From the NCBI GenBank assembly GCA_021800165.1, contig JAJYZF010000018.1, forward strand, positions 1 to 62,788: DNA of 62,788 nucleotides, read 5' to 3'. Below, in pieces: positions 16,811-26,440 of the stretch. Under the pieces are notes generated by a model. That model saw only the letters and a program-made list of their open reading frames with translations, was not told the origin of the DNA and made no database searches. The stretch is from Planctomycetota bacterium. Lineage in GTDB: Bacteria > Planctomycetota > Phycisphaerae > WQYP01. Positions within the stretch are counted from its first letter, which is position 1. The number at the start of each line of letters is the position of its first letter. The translations under genes and the position numbers were made by a program.

Positions 16811-18142
16811 ATGCCCTCGCTGACCTCCCCCCAATGTGCTCTGTCCCCGGCCCAGTGGTCAATGCGCTGGGTGGCAGCTTTGGCGTTTTCAACCACCGTA
16901 GCCGCACTGGCCGGAATTCAGCGAGCGGGGGCGGATGGCATCGCTACCGCGCCTGCGACAGCGCCCGTACCCGCCACACCCGCCCCGGTGCCACAACCTG
17001 CCGCCGTGTCCCCCGCGGCCTCGAATTACGCCGACGACCTCACCGGAGGCTGGCTCGGAATTCGGTCCCAGATCCAACATTCCGGCGTGACTTTCGGCGG
17101 ATCCCTGCTGGCAGATGGAACATGGGGGCTTTCCGGCGGAATGGAAACGCGTCAACCGGCGTTTCGGTCCCAGCTTACCTTGGATGTGAGTTTGAACACG
17201 CGAAGACTCTGGCACCTTCCCGGTGGTACCGTCTATGCATCCTATATGGGCCTGTGGGGCCACAATGGCAGCACCGCCCCGGTGGGATCCCTTCAATTGT
17301 ATGATACGATTGTTAATCCACGTACCAGCACCCTCGATGAATTGTATTACGACCAGAAGTTTAGCGGTTGGGCGCAGATCCGCATGGGGCGTCAGGACGC
17401 CAGCGATTTCTTCGCCCAGCCGCCGGACGCGCAGCCGTTCCTCAACGACAGCCCCACCGAGTTTCCAACGCTCATTGACCCTCCGACGTTTCCAGATACG
17501 GCTCCGGGAATCGTTGTGGTGGTTGGCCCGAACAGCCCGCTGACGTTCAAATGGGGCGCTTACTATTTCGCCCGGTTCCACCCATCCGCGCTAGATCAGG
17601 CTCTTAATACACTCGAGCCAACGGATATTCCGCAGGGGACTTTTCTGATTGCCGAGGGGGATTATTCCTGGCAGCTTGATGGCCACCGCTCCGGAACTGC
17701 GGCGGTGGGCGGAAGCTGGGCCGCCAGTAAACTACCAACGCTCGACGGAGCGGTGCAGTCGGGTGGCGGGAACGTTTACTCGTATTTAGACCAGACACTT
17801 TGGAGCGATACCGCCAACCAGAGCATCGCCGCATTCGGTACGCTCATGGCCGCGGACAAACGAGTCAGCACGATCGATTTCGCATCGCAAGGCGGAGTGG
17901 TGGGAACCGGCCTTCTACCAGCACGGCCCACCGACCAGATTGGCCTTGGCTATGACTGGGCGCACATCAGTTCAAGGGCCGGCCTGCCCAAGCCCTATGA
18001 ATTGGCGATCGAAGGCTTATACGCCTTCAACTGCGGCCACGGCTTCACGTTGGAGCCTGATCTGCAATACTATATCAACACTGGCGGCGGCCTATACCCC
18101 GACGCCCTGGCGGTTACTTTGCGTGTGAGCCTGTCGTTTTGA
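16811..18142 (+). CDS. OprB-like outer membrane porin
   Basis: Outer membrane beta-barrel protein of 443 residues, related to carbohydrate-selective OprB porins. It has a signal peptide (WVAALAFSTTVAALAGIQRA, cleavage near ADG) and an Ala/Pro/Thr-rich linker. The OprB-typical start is DDLTGGWLGIRSQIQHSGVT, followed by alternating beta-strand sequence, and the chain ends in Phe (LRVSLSF), as outer membrane proteins do for BAM recognition. The start ATG 16811 follows GGAG at seven bases. Because it follows an FTR1 permease, it may serve metal or chelate uptake rather than sugars; that is inference. Confidence 0.85.
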   Translation: MPSLTSPQCALSPAQWSMRWVAALAFSTTVAALAGIQRAGADGIATAPATAPVPATPAPVPQPAAVSPAASNYADDLTGGWLGIRSQIQHSGVTFGGSLLADGTWGLSGGMETRQPAFRSQLTLDVSLNTRRLWHLPGGTVYASYMGLWGHNGSTAPVGSLQLYDTIVNPRTSTLDELYYDQKFSGWAQIRMGRQDASDFFAQPPDAQPFLNDSPTEFPTLIDPPTFPDTAPGIVVVVGPNSPLTFKWGAYYFARFHPSALDQALNTLEPTDIPQGTFLIAEGDYSWQLDGHRSGTAAVGGSWAASKLPTLDGAVQSGGGNVYSYLDQTLWSDTANQSIAAFGTLMAADKRVSTIDFASQGGVVGTGLLPARPTDQIGLGYDWAHISSRAGLPKPYELAIEGLYAFNCGHGFTLEPDLQYYINTGGGLYPDALAVTLRVSLSF

Positions 18143-18308
18143 GCGGGGCGGCGGTGGAAGCGTTACCCGGAAGCTCCCGCAATTTATCGCCGCACCAGGT
18201 TCGAGTCCCTGGCGGAATTTACTTGCGGTCTATCCGGGCTGCAGTTTAGAATCTCTGGAACCTGATTTGGATTTGGGTTGGTCAAATGCGTTAAGTGAAG
18301 GAGCGAAA

Positions 18309-19274
18309 ATGGAAGCGACACTTTCTCGCCGGCGTATGCTTGGGTTGTTGGCGCTGGCCGGTGCCGGCACCTGGATGTCGGCCGGCGAAGCGGCGGCTTT
18401 TGTAGATCCTTATGTCTGGCCCAGGTACAAAAGTAAAGTCCATTTTTATATCCGCGGTCGCTATCGCTACGTAACATCCAATGATATTCCCGATCACCAG
18501 GTGGGAAAATTTCCCGATCGAGGCTGTCCCAATACCATCCGGCCGCAAATGTTTCATTTCCGCATGCCCCTGCATCCATCGCGGGCCGGGCATTTTACCC
18601 CGCTGACCAACCGCATGGATTTCGGCATCGCCCGCGACGGCGTGGTGTTTGATCCGGGAACCGCTGATTTCTGGCACCATCAGCGCGATTCCGTCTGGAA
18701 TTTCGAATTGTTGACCGGTTATGGAAATCTCGGCCTCGACCAAAGCCATGGCCATGTCCAACGCGATGGCACCTACCATTACCATGGCCTGCCTACAGAA
18801 TTCATCAAGGTGAGCCATGCGTGGGGGCAGGTATTTCTCATTGGCTATGCGGCCGACGGCTTCCCCATTTACGGGCCATGGGGCTACCGAAAACCGCATG
18901 ACTCCCATAGCGGAATCAAGACTCTGCGTTCCAGCTATCGGGTTAAAACCGGCTGGCGACCCAAGCCACCCCATGGCCCCGGCGGCAAATATGACGGAAA
19001 ATATGCCGGGGACTTTGAATATGTCCCCGGCCGCGGAGATTTAGATCAGGCGAATGGCCGCTACGGAGTCACACCGGAATATCCACACGGAACCTATTAT
19101 TATGTCATCACCGAAAGTTATCCGTTCGTTGGGCGTTATTTCCGCGGCACGCCGGATCGCAGCTTTTATAAACGGCCGCCGCGTGGTGGGTTTCGCCGTC
19201 CGGGGCCGCATGGGCCGGGCGGGTTTCGAGCGGGTGGCTGGCCGCCGCCGTTCGGGCCGCCGGGTGGTGGTTAA
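18309..19274 (+). CDS. Exported YHYH-domain protein
   Basis: Protein of 321 residues. It begins with a probable Tat signal (LSRRRMLGLLALAGAGTWMS, AGEAAA cleavage region). The YHYH signature lies mid-protein as GTYHYHGLPTEFI, and repeated His, Asp and Tyr residues suggest a metal site. HGTYYYVITESYPFVGRYFRG follows. The last 40 residues are Gly/Pro/Arg-rich (RPGPHGPGGFRAGG), probably unstructured. YHYH proteins are exported proteins of unclear function, often near copper or iron genes, and this one follows an iron-permease/porin pair. ATG 18309 is set by AAGGAG at six bases. Confidence 0.85.
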   Translation: MEATLSRRRMLGLLALAGAGTWMSAGEAAAFVDPYVWPRYKSKVHFYIRGRYRYVTSNDIPDHQVGKFPDRGCPNTIRPQMFHFRMPLHPSRAGHFTPLTNRMDFGIARDGVVFDPGTADFWHHQRDSVWNFELLTGYGNLGLDQSHGHVQRDGTYHYHGLPTEFIKVSHAWGQVFLIGYAADGFPIYGPWGYRKPHDSHSGIKTLRSSYRVKTGWRPKPPHGPGGKYDGKYAGDFEYVPGRGDLDQANGRYGVTPEYPHGTYYYVITESYPFVGRYFRGTPDRSFYKRPPRGGFRRPGPHGPGGFRAGGWPPPFGPPGGG

Positions 19275-19349
19275 CGCGCCGCACCACCAAGCTCGGACGG
19301 TAAAAGGTTCAAGCAAACCGAGCGGCGCGGCTTTGGCTATTGGAGGCCC

Positions 19350-20081
19350 ATGACTGGGCAATGGCAAGATCGTATTGGTTTTAAGCCTGCCGGCTCCTCT
19401 TGTAGTGGTCTCAAAAGACTGGGCTGGAGCGGTCGCTGGCTCGCCCTGTCGGCCGCGGTGCTGCTTTTGGCCGGCTGCGGCACACGGATTCGCGATGTCA
19501 CGGCCAACCCGCGCTATAAGACGGCTTTTCAGCCGGGCAGCCAATACGTGCTGCGCCAGTCGGCTTTGCTGGAGGTGTGGAACCATCCCACCCGGTACGC
19601 GCTGATTTCCAACTCCGCGGCCAATTTGCGCACGCCCCCTTCGGAATGTGGGCCGTGGGTTCACTACACCGATTATCGTTACCGCCGCAATGATGATGAC
19701 GACGCCCAACGGTGTCTGCCGGTGTCGCTGGCCCAGTTGAAGAGGGCGGAATTACAACCCGATCGGGACGAACATGCGCCTCGGTATTACGAACATCGCC
19801 CGGAAAATCCGTTTCGCCCCCATCACCGCCATCAGAATCCGTGGATCCGCACGGTTTGCCCCTCCGGCACCCGAATACGCATTGTGGCTATTGATCTGCT
19901 CACCAGGGGCAGCCACCGCCAACTCATGCCGCTGGGCACCATATTGACCGGGCCGCTGGCCGGCCTGCACGTATGGTTGGGGGGAATTTGTTACGTCAAT
20001 CCGTTTACGCGTTTATTGCGGGCAGACCCCATGTATCTGGTGGCAATAAAGGCTGTGCCGGCAAAGACCGGGCGAAAATAG
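19350..20081 (+). CDS. Predicted outer-membrane-type lipoprotein, unknown function
   Basis: A 243-residue protein with an N-terminal membrane segment ending in a lipobox (LALSAAVLLLAGCGTRIRD, Cys about residue 43), so it would be lipid-anchored. The mature part is rich in Arg, His and Tyr, with an acidic run (RRNDDDDAQR) and HRPENPFRPHHRHQNP, which could bind metal. No domain recognised. The signal region is longer than usual, so a later start is possible, but GGAGG precedes ATG 19350 closely. It follows the YHYH gene by 75 bp and may share its operon. Confidence 0.7.
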   Translation: MTGQWQDRIGFKPAGSSCSGLKRLGWSGRWLALSAAVLLLAGCGTRIRDVTANPRYKTAFQPGSQYVLRQSALLEVWNHPTRYALISNSAANLRTPPSECGPWVHYTDYRYRRNDDDDAQRCLPVSLAQLKRAELQPDRDEHAPRYYEHRPENPFRPHHRHQNPWIRTVCPSGTRIRIVAIDLLTRGSHRQLMPLGTILTGPLAGLHVWLGGICYVNPFTRLLRADPMYLVAIKAVPAKTGRK

Positions 20082-20133
20082 CTCCCCACTTTTCGGCCGG
20101 TTCTTTGGCCCGCCGCTGGTGCTCCACCCGCCG

Positions 20134-23100
20134 CTACGTGCCAGCCGCCAGCGCCGGTGCATCCGCCTCCGGCAAGCCGGCCGGGGGCGTGGGCGGGCCG
20201 CGGCGATGGCGACGGGATTTGAGCCAGGTTTGGAACTCCTCCAGGTAGACGTAAAATACCGGTGTTACCAGCAGAGTTAAAAACTGGGAGAAGAGCAAGC
20301 CGCCAACCACCGCCAGGCCCAGCGGCCGGCGCGTTTCGGAATCGGCGCCAATTCCGATGGCAATCGGCAGCGTACCCAGCAGGGCCGCCATGGTGGTCAT
20401 CATGATGGGCCGGAACCGCACACTGCACGCCCGATAAATGGCCTCCACGGGGCTGGCCCCTTTATCGCGTTCCACAATGGCAAAATCGACCATCATGATC
20501 CCGTTCTTTTTTACCAATCCGATAAGCATAATCACGCCGACAAAGGCGTACAGATCCAAAATTTTTCCAAAAATCATCAGGGTCAACAAGGCCCCAAGTC
20601 CCGCAAAGGGCAGGGCGGTCAAAATCGTAATCGGATGAATAAAACTTTCATACAAAATACCCAGCACAATGTAGATGACCACCACGGCCACGAGCAACAG
20701 GATGCCCATGTTGATCACCGCTTCTTTGAAAAGCTGGGCCGCACCCTGAAATTGCGTGATGATCTGCGGCGGCAGGGTGGCTTTGGCGGTTTTTTGAATC
20801 TCGTCGACGGCCTTGCTTAAGGAATAGTTGGAGGCGACGTTGAACGAGATGGTTACCGATGGGAATATCCCGGTCTGATTGATCATCAGCGGCCCCACGC
20901 TTTTGGTGACATGCGTGACCGCGTTGAGCGGAACCAACTGTCCGGTGGCGGAGGTTACGTACAAGAGGGAAAGATCTTCCGGATTGCGCTGGTACTTGGA
21001 TTCCGCTTCCATAATGACTTCATATTGGGCCTGGGGATCATAAATGGTGGAAATTTGTTCCTGGCCGTAGGCTAAGCCCAGGGCATCTTCAATGGCCTGG
21101 TGGCTCACGCCCAGAATCTGGGCCCGGTTGTCATCAGGCACAATGTTGACCTGCGGGGTTTTGATGAGCAGATCATTGTTCACCTCTTCCAGACCCGGCA
21201 ACTTGCGGAGTCGGTCGGTGAGAATCGGGGCATATTTGTACAGTGCCGCGGTGTCCGGGGACATCAGGGTAAATTGATATTCCGCCTTGGTAAGCTGCCC
21301 GTTGACGTTGATCGGCGGGATGTTTTGTAAAAACGCCTTGATGCCGACCACACGGGCGAATTTAGGCCGAAGTTCGCTGATCACCTGATCGGTGGTGAGC
21401 GGCCGATCACCGGCGGGCTTCAAGTGAAAAAACATGTCACCGCCATTGGTGGCACCGAACGGACCGCCCCCGGCCAGAGACATGAAATTCTCAACATTGG
21501 GGTTATTTCCGACCATTTTGGCCAGAGCTTGCTGGTGCTTCACCAGCGAATCAAAGGAAATGCCCTCAGCGGCCTGAGTGGCCACGAGAATATGGCCGCT
21601 GTCGCCGGCGGGGATAAACCCTTCCGGTATCGTGGCCAGCAGGTGCAGGGTAAGCCACAAGGTGGCGACGGCAAGGATGGCTACCAGCAAACGGGCCTTA
21701 AGCATGCCGCGCAGCAACCAGAGGTAAATTTTCAGGGATCGATCAAAGAGGCTTTCCATGAAGCGGTAAAGGAAGTTGTGGCGACGGTGCCGCTCGTCGC
21801 GCAAAATGCGGCTGCAGAGCATGGGGGTCAGGGTCAGGGAAATGGCGCCGGAAAATAGAATGGCCGCGGCCAGGGTAATGGCGAATTCGTTGAGCAAACG
21901 TCCGATGATGCCGCCAAGAAAGATAATGGGAATAAACACGGCCACCAGCGAAAGGGTCATGGAGATGATGGTAAAACCTATTTCGCGCGAGGCCTGCAGC
22001 GTGGCCTGCATAGGCGTCTGTCCCATTTCAATATGTCTATAAGAATTTTCCAGCATCACCACCGCGTCGTCCACGATAAAACCGACCGCCAGGGTTATCG
22101 CCAGCAGGGAAAAATAGTCGATGGTGAAGTGCATTTCGTACATCACGGTGAAGGTGCCGATGATCGCCAGCGGCATGGCAATGACCGGAATGATCGTGGC
22201 GCGGATGCTTTTGAGAAACCCGAAAATGACCAGGGTGACGAGAATCAGAGCCAGCCCCAGGGTCAGTTTGACATCCGCCACGCCGGCGCGAATATCCAGT
22301 GACTTATCATACATGGTGGTCAGCGTCACCGATGCGGGAATGCTGGCCCGCAGCTTGGGCAGCAGCTTTTCAATGTCATCCACCACTTGAATGGTATTGG
22401 CCGCGGGCTGCTTTTGAATGGCCAGAATCACCGCCCGGCTGCCCTTGCCGTGGGCGTAGTACCAGGCTTCCATTTTGTCATTGACCACGCTGTTGATGAC
22501 ATGGGCCACCTGGTCCAGCCGAACCACCGCCCCGGTGGCTTTGTTGTATTGCACAATCAGCGGTCGATAGGCCGCGGCGGTGGTCAATTGGCCGTTGGAA
22601 TAGACCTGGTAAGCCTTGTGCACGCCCCAGAGTGTGCCGGTGGGTTGGTCCACATTGGCGGCCTGAATGGTCTGCATCAACTGGTCCACGCCGATGCCGC
22701 GGGCCGCCAGGGCCTTGGGGTTCACCTGAATACGTACGGCGTAGGTCTGGGCCCCATACACATTCACCTGGGCCACGCCGTCAACTTCCGAGATGGAATC
22801 GCCCAGCAGATTTTCCGCGTAATCATCCACGGTGTACATGGGCAAGGTTTTAGATTCCAGCACCAATAGCAAAATAGCCTGCTCGGCCGGATTGACTTTC
22901 CGGTAGGTCGGCGGATTGGGCATGTTGTGCGGCAACTGACCGGAGGCCTGCGAAATGGCGGCCTGCACATCCTGGGCGCAGTTGTTGATGTTGCGGCGAA
23001 GGGCAAACGTAAGGGTAATGGAGGTGGATCCCTGGGAACTCTGGCTGGTCATGGCCTGCAAGCCGGCAATTTGCGTGAACTGCTTTTCCAGCGGCGTGGC

Positions 23101-23289
23101 CACCGATGAAGCCATGGTGTCGGGATTCGCTCCGGGCAATGAAGCGCTGACCACAATCGTGGGGAAACCAACATCCGGCAGATCGCTCACCGGCAACTGC
23201 CAATAAGCCATGATGCCGAAAATAACCAAGGAGGCCATCATCAACGTGGTGGCCACGGGACGGCGGATGAATAGTGCCGATATGTTCAT
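20134..23289 (-). CDS. RND efflux pump inner membrane transporter (HAE-1 type)
   Basis: Proton-driven transporter of 1051 residues, the normal length of AcrB/MdtB-type pumps. It begins MNISALFIRRPVATTLMMAS, the conserved N-terminal entry into membrane helix 1. SLPGANPDTMASSVATPLEK and QNIPPINVNGQLTKAEYQFT belong to the porter domain. FIVDDAVVMLENSYRH in helix 4 has the paired aspartates of proton transfer. GLVKKNGIMMVDFAIVERDK is in the second half. Its start overlaps the end of the adaptor gene by 4 bp (ATGA), implying translational coupling. No TolC-type gene is nearby. Substrates unknown; the sequence fits multidrug rather than heavy-metal RND pumps. Confidence 0.95.
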   Translation of the reverse strand: MNISALFIRRPVATTLMMASLVIFGIMAYWQLPVSDLPDVGFPTIVVSASLPGANPDTMASSVATPLEKQFTQIAGLQAMTSQSSQGSTSITLTFALRRNINNCAQDVQAAISQASGQLPHNMPNPPTYRKVNPAEQAILLLVLESKTLPMYTVDDYAENLLGDSISEVDGVAQVNVYGAQTYAVRIQVNPKALAARGIGVDQLMQTIQAANVDQPTGTLWGVHKAYQVYSNGQLTTAAAYRPLIVQYNKATGAVVRLDQVAHVINSVVNDKMEAWYYAHGKGSRAVILAIQKQPAANTIQVVDDIEKLLPKLRASIPASVTLTTMYDKSLDIRAGVADVKLTLGLALILVTLVIFGFLKSIRATIIPVIAMPLAIIGTFTVMYEMHFTIDYFSLLAITLAVGFIVDDAVVMLENSYRHIEMGQTPMQATLQASREIGFTIISMTLSLVAVFIPIIFLGGIIGRLLNEFAITLAAAILFSGAISLTLTPMLCSRILRDERHRRHNFLYRFMESLFDRSLKIYLWLLRGMLKARLLVAILAVATLWLTLHLLATIPEGFIPAGDSGHILVATQAAEGISFDSLVKHQQALAKMVGNNPNVENFMSLAGGGPFGATNGGDMFFHLKPAGDRPLTTDQVISELRPKFARVVGIKAFLQNIPPINVNGQLTKAEYQFTLMSPDTAALYKYAPILTDRLRKLPGLEEVNNDLLIKTPQVNIVPDDNRAQILGVSHQAIEDALGLAYGQEQISTIYDPQAQYEVIMEAESKYQRNPEDLSLLYVTSATGQLVPLNAVTHVTKSVGPLMINQTGIFPSVTISFNVASNYSLSKAVDEIQKTAKATLPPQIITQFQGAAQLFKEAVINMGILLLVAVVVIYIVLGILYESFIHPITILTALPFAGLGALLTLMIFGKILDLYAFVGVIMLIGLVKKNGIMMVDFAIVERDKGASPVEAIYRACSVRFRPIMMTTMAALLGTLPIAIGIGADSETRRPLGLAVVGGLLFSQFLTLLVTPVFYVYLEEFQTWLKSRRHRRGPPTPPAGLPEADAPALAAGT

Positions 23290-24605
23290 GGCCGGTCCCT
23301 TGTGGTAGCCGCCGCGCGGCTGGTTGGCACCACACGGGCGCGGCCTGGACCGGTGGCGGGCGCTGACCGAGCCGGGCCTACCAGACCTTTTTTCACCACT
23401 TCCACCGGTTTGCCGTCAACCACATTGAGTTGGCCATCGGTGATGACGGTTTCGCCGGCGGATAAGCCCTTGGCAATGACCGCCATGTCGTTATAGGAAA
23501 AAGCTTCCTCGACCCGCCGCATCTGGGCAATGTGCCCGGGTTGCAGGACAAAAACATATTCGCCGTTTTGTCCGGTTTGCACCGCCTGAACCGGCACCAC
23601 CACCGCATTTTTTTTAATGGTCACCTGCAGGGTGGCATCCACGAATTCCCCCGGCCATAATTCTTCCTGGCCGTTGGCAAAGGTGCCCATCAATTGAATC
23701 GAGCCTGTGGTATCATTGACCGCATTGTCAATAAAACTCAAATAGCCTTGCAATTGCGGTCCCGGTGCGCCATGCGCATGGGCGTAGACGATGAGCCTCG
23801 GATCTTTCCGCTGGGCTGCAAGAATCGGGTATAGATCACTTTGCGGCAGCGAAAAGGAAACATAAATTGGCCGCATCTGGTTGATCACCAGCAAATTGGT
23901 GGTGGTGGCTTTTACATTGGTGCCCACGAAGGCTTGCAAATTTCCGGCCTTGCCGTTGAGCGGCGAGCGAATGGTGCAGTAACCCACATTGATTTGGGCG
24001 GCCGTCACGCCGGCCTGGGCGGAATCGACCGCCCGCCGGGCCGCCACCAGCGAAGCCTGGCCATTGGCCACATTGGCCTTGGCCTGATCATAGGTGGATT
24101 TGTACGCGTCATACTGGGTGACGGACAAGGCCCCGTTCGCGGTGCCAATTTTTTTGGCCCGCCGCCAGTCCGCCAATGCGTCCACATACGCCGCCTGATA
24201 ACCATCCAGTTTGGCCTGGGCCACCACCACATTCGCCTGGGCCTGGGCCAAAGCCGCCTGAGCTTGCAAGAGAGCGGCCACAAATGGCCTCGAATCCAGC
24301 GTGAAAAGCACCTGCCCTTGGCGCACGTCCTGGCCCGGCTGGATCCGCACCGCGTTGATGATGCCATCCACCTGGGTTTGCAGCGTTACCGATGATACCG
24401 GCTGTACCACCCCGATGTTGGTGAATTGCACCGGCACATTGGAAAGCTTGGCCACCGCCACTTTCACCGGCGGCGGCAACGCCGCGGGTGGGGCAACGGC
24501 CTTTTTAGCACATGCAGGCAACGCCAGAATCGCCAGCCCTAGAACGGCGGCCCGCCAAAGCTGTGCATGTTGCAAAATTCTTATGCGATGTCGAAGAGCC
24601 TTCAA
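23286..24605 (-). CDS. RND efflux periplasmic adaptor (membrane fusion protein)
   Basis: Adaptor of 439 residues that links the RND pump to an outer membrane channel. The N-terminus has a signal with lipobox (LGLAILALPACAKKA), so it is probably lipid-anchored in the inner membrane. VQPVSSVTLQTQVDGIINAV and QPGQDVRQGQVLFTLDSRPF form the lipoyl half-motif. A long Ala/Gln-rich coiled-coil hairpin follows (AALAQAQANVVVAQAKLDGY). The barrel region ends with KKNAVVVPVQAVQTGQNGEY. The C-terminal 30 residues are Ala/Arg-rich. It is the first gene of the pair and is coupled to the pump gene by ATGA. Confidence 0.94.
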   Translation of the reverse strand: MKALRHRIRILQHAQLWRAAVLGLAILALPACAKKAVAPPAALPPPVKVAVAKLSNVPVQFTNIGVVQPVSSVTLQTQVDGIINAVRIQPGQDVRQGQVLFTLDSRPFVAALLQAQAALAQAQANVVVAQAKLDGYQAAYVDALADWRRAKKIGTANGALSVTQYDAYKSTYDQAKANVANGQASLVAARRAVDSAQAGVTAAQINVGYCTIRSPLNGKAGNLQAFVGTNVKATTTNLLVINQMRPIYVSFSLPQSDLYPILAAQRKDPRLIVYAHAHGAPGPQLQGYLSFIDNAVNDTTGSIQLMGTFANGQEELWPGEFVDATLQVTIKKNAVVVPVQAVQTGQNGEYVFVLQPGHIAQMRRVEEAFSYNDMAVIAKGLSAGETVITDGQLNVVDGKPVEVVKKGLVGPARSAPATGPGRARVVPTSRAAATTRDRP

Positions 24606-24906
24606 AACCGGTGCTCCGGACTAACATTAACCATTGGCGCTGGCTGGTCGCTCTGGCTGATCCAGCAAACAGGCCAGTATAGTCCGCGCAGCGGCCTTGG
24701 TCTATAAGATAACAGTATTGAGTATGATTAAAGTTGCAGCCACCGCGCGGGCATCACCGCCCGCGCCGGCCCTGCTCTTGGCGATAAACGTGGTAAAACC
24801 GCGGCTGCGGCCGGCGGTTAAAGAATCCTTGGGGTTGGTTGTTGCCGATCGGGTGCCTACAATGCTTTGTGGCGTTGGTGAACTCTTACTGCAAGGATAA
24901 AGTTTT
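24606..24906. other. Divergent promoter region
   Basis: This 301-bp gap lies between the efflux operon (minus) and the alcohol dehydrogenase (plus) and must contain both promoters. I see no gene, and no palindrome strong enough to call an operator. Confidence 0.4.
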
Positions 24907-25965
24907 ATGATGCAAACACATGGTTATGCTGTCCAAGATGCCTCCTCTCCACTGGCACCGTTTATTTTTTCCCGCCGGGAACCCGGACCTCACGATGTGC
25001 ATATTGAAATTCTTTATTGCGGCATTTGCCATACAGATTTGCATCAGTGCCGCAATGACTGGGCAGGTTCCACCTATCCCATGGTGCCCGGCCATGAAAT
25101 TATTGGTCGGGTGAAAGCGGTGGGGGCACAGGTGAGCAAACTCAAAGTCGGCGATTTTGCGGGTGTCGGCTGCATGGTGGACTCCTGCCGGCAATGCGCC
25201 GCCTGCCGCGCCGATCTGGAACAATATTGTGAAAAAGGCCCGGTCTGGACTTACAATTCCCGAGAATACCAGAGTCAAGAACCCACGTATGGCGGGTACA
25301 GCGAGCAGATCGTGGTGGAAGAGCGTTTTGCGGCCAAAGTACCTTCCACTCTTGATCTCAAAGCCGCAGCCCCGCTGTTGTGCGCGGGTATTACCACCTA
25401 TTCCCCGCTGCGGCATTGGAAGGTTGGCAAGGGGCAGAAAGTGGGCATTATTGGTTTGGGCGGCTTGGGGCACATGGGGATTAAATTTGCCAAAGCCATG
25501 GGCGCACATGTGGTCATGATTACCACATCTCCGGCCAAGGCCAAAGATGCGCTGCGTCTGGGTGCCGATCAGGTTCTGATTTCCCGTGATCCCGCGGCCA
25601 TGGCCAGCCATGGCAAGAGTTTTCATTTTCTACTCAATACCATTCCCAACGGGCACGACCTTAATCCCTATGTTGGTCTGTTAAAGCTCGACGGCACGAT
25701 GGTGATGGTGGGAGCCTTAACCGCCCTGACCCCGCCGCTGACGGGTGCCAGCATCATTCACGGTCGCCGCAGTGTGGCCGGATCGGCCATTGGCGGCATG
25801 GCGGAGACGCAGGCGATGCTTGATTTTTGCGCCCAGCATCACATCGTCTCGGATGTGGAAGTCATTGCCATCCAGGACGTCAACAAAGCTTTCGACCGCC
25901 TGCTGAAAAATGATGTGCATTATCGCTTTGTCATTGACATGGCATCGTTAAGAAGAAAGCATTAA
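24907..25965 (+). CDS. Zinc-dependent NADP alcohol/aldehyde dehydrogenase (YahK/CAD type)
   Basis: Medium-chain dehydrogenase of 352 residues that reduces aldehydes to alcohols, probably with NADPH. Catalytic zinc ligands are visible: CGICHTDL (Cys 38), PGHEIIG (His 63, Glu 64). The structural zinc cluster CMVDSCRQCAACRADLEQYC has the CMVDSC form typical of the cinnamyl-alcohol-dehydrogenase group. The nucleotide-binding loop is GLGGLGHMGIKFAKA. Near-full family length. AAGGA lies ten bases before ATG 24907. Single gene; physiological substrate unknown. Confidence 0.93.
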   Translation: MMQTHGYAVQDASSPLAPFIFSRREPGPHDVHIEILYCGICHTDLHQCRNDWAGSTYPMVPGHEIIGRVKAVGAQVSKLKVGDFAGVGCMVDSCRQCAACRADLEQYCEKGPVWTYNSREYQSQEPTYGGYSEQIVVEERFAAKVPSTLDLKAAAPLLCAGITTYSPLRHWKVGKGQKVGIIGLGGLGHMGIKFAKAMGAHVVMITTSPAKAKDALRLGADQVLISRDPAAMASHGKSFHFLLNTIPNGHDLNPYVGLLKLDGTMVMVGALTALTPPLTGASIIHGRRSVAGSAIGGMAETQAMLDFCAQHHIVSDVEVIAIQDVNKAFDRLLKNDVHYRFVIDMASLRRKH

Positions 25966-26440
25966 CTCGACCTTTGCCATTTTTGCGCCTTCACGCGGCG
26001 CAGCGCAGGTAGTCCAGCAGCGTCGATAAACAAGCCGCTTTGACGGACAAGGCGTATCCACCAATGCGCCATCAATACCCGCGTGCAGGAAAACTGCAGG
26101 CCACCGCTGCCCGCGAAAGCACCTTGCGCCCAGGAAAACAATCCCTCGGCTGGTGGTGCCCGCAAACCGGCGGCCAATTGCCAAGCATTGCGCCGCTGGC
26201 TCAAGGTTGGCCGCCTTGTGCTTTATCGGCGGAGATTTGCGGCCTTGAAAAAAACTCTCCAGCCGCGTGGTATGCGCTGGCCTAAACGCCCGGCGGGTAC
26301 GCCTGCCCGCTCTTTGCAAACCCTCCTGTAGCCTTGGGCCATCTGCGCATAGCGGATATCTGGATCATCAGATTATGTTTTTCCGGCGAAATACCCTATC
26401 ATGGGCGAATGACTGGCGGCCCCTGGGGAACCAATGCGTA
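25966..26440. other. Intergenic region without a recognisable gene
   Basis: 475 bp between two same-strand genes. Open frames on both strands are Arg/Ala/Pro-rich with no ribosome binding site or known motif. The last 120 bp should hold the promoter of the nitronate monooxygenase-like gene. No terminator stands out. Confidence 0.4.

Noticed and set aside
18196..18222. tRNA-like T-arm sequence (CCAGG-TTCGAGT-CCCTGG)
   Set aside because: The T-arm looks good, but no matching 5' acceptor strand, D-arm or anticodon arm lies at the right distance. It may be a tRNA-end relic or chance; too little to call.
23286..24605. Efflux operon as a heavy-metal (CusAB/CzcAB) system
   Set aside because: The pump has the FIRRPVATT start and porter motifs of the drug-type HAE-1 group, and the adaptor lacks His/Met-rich metal segments.
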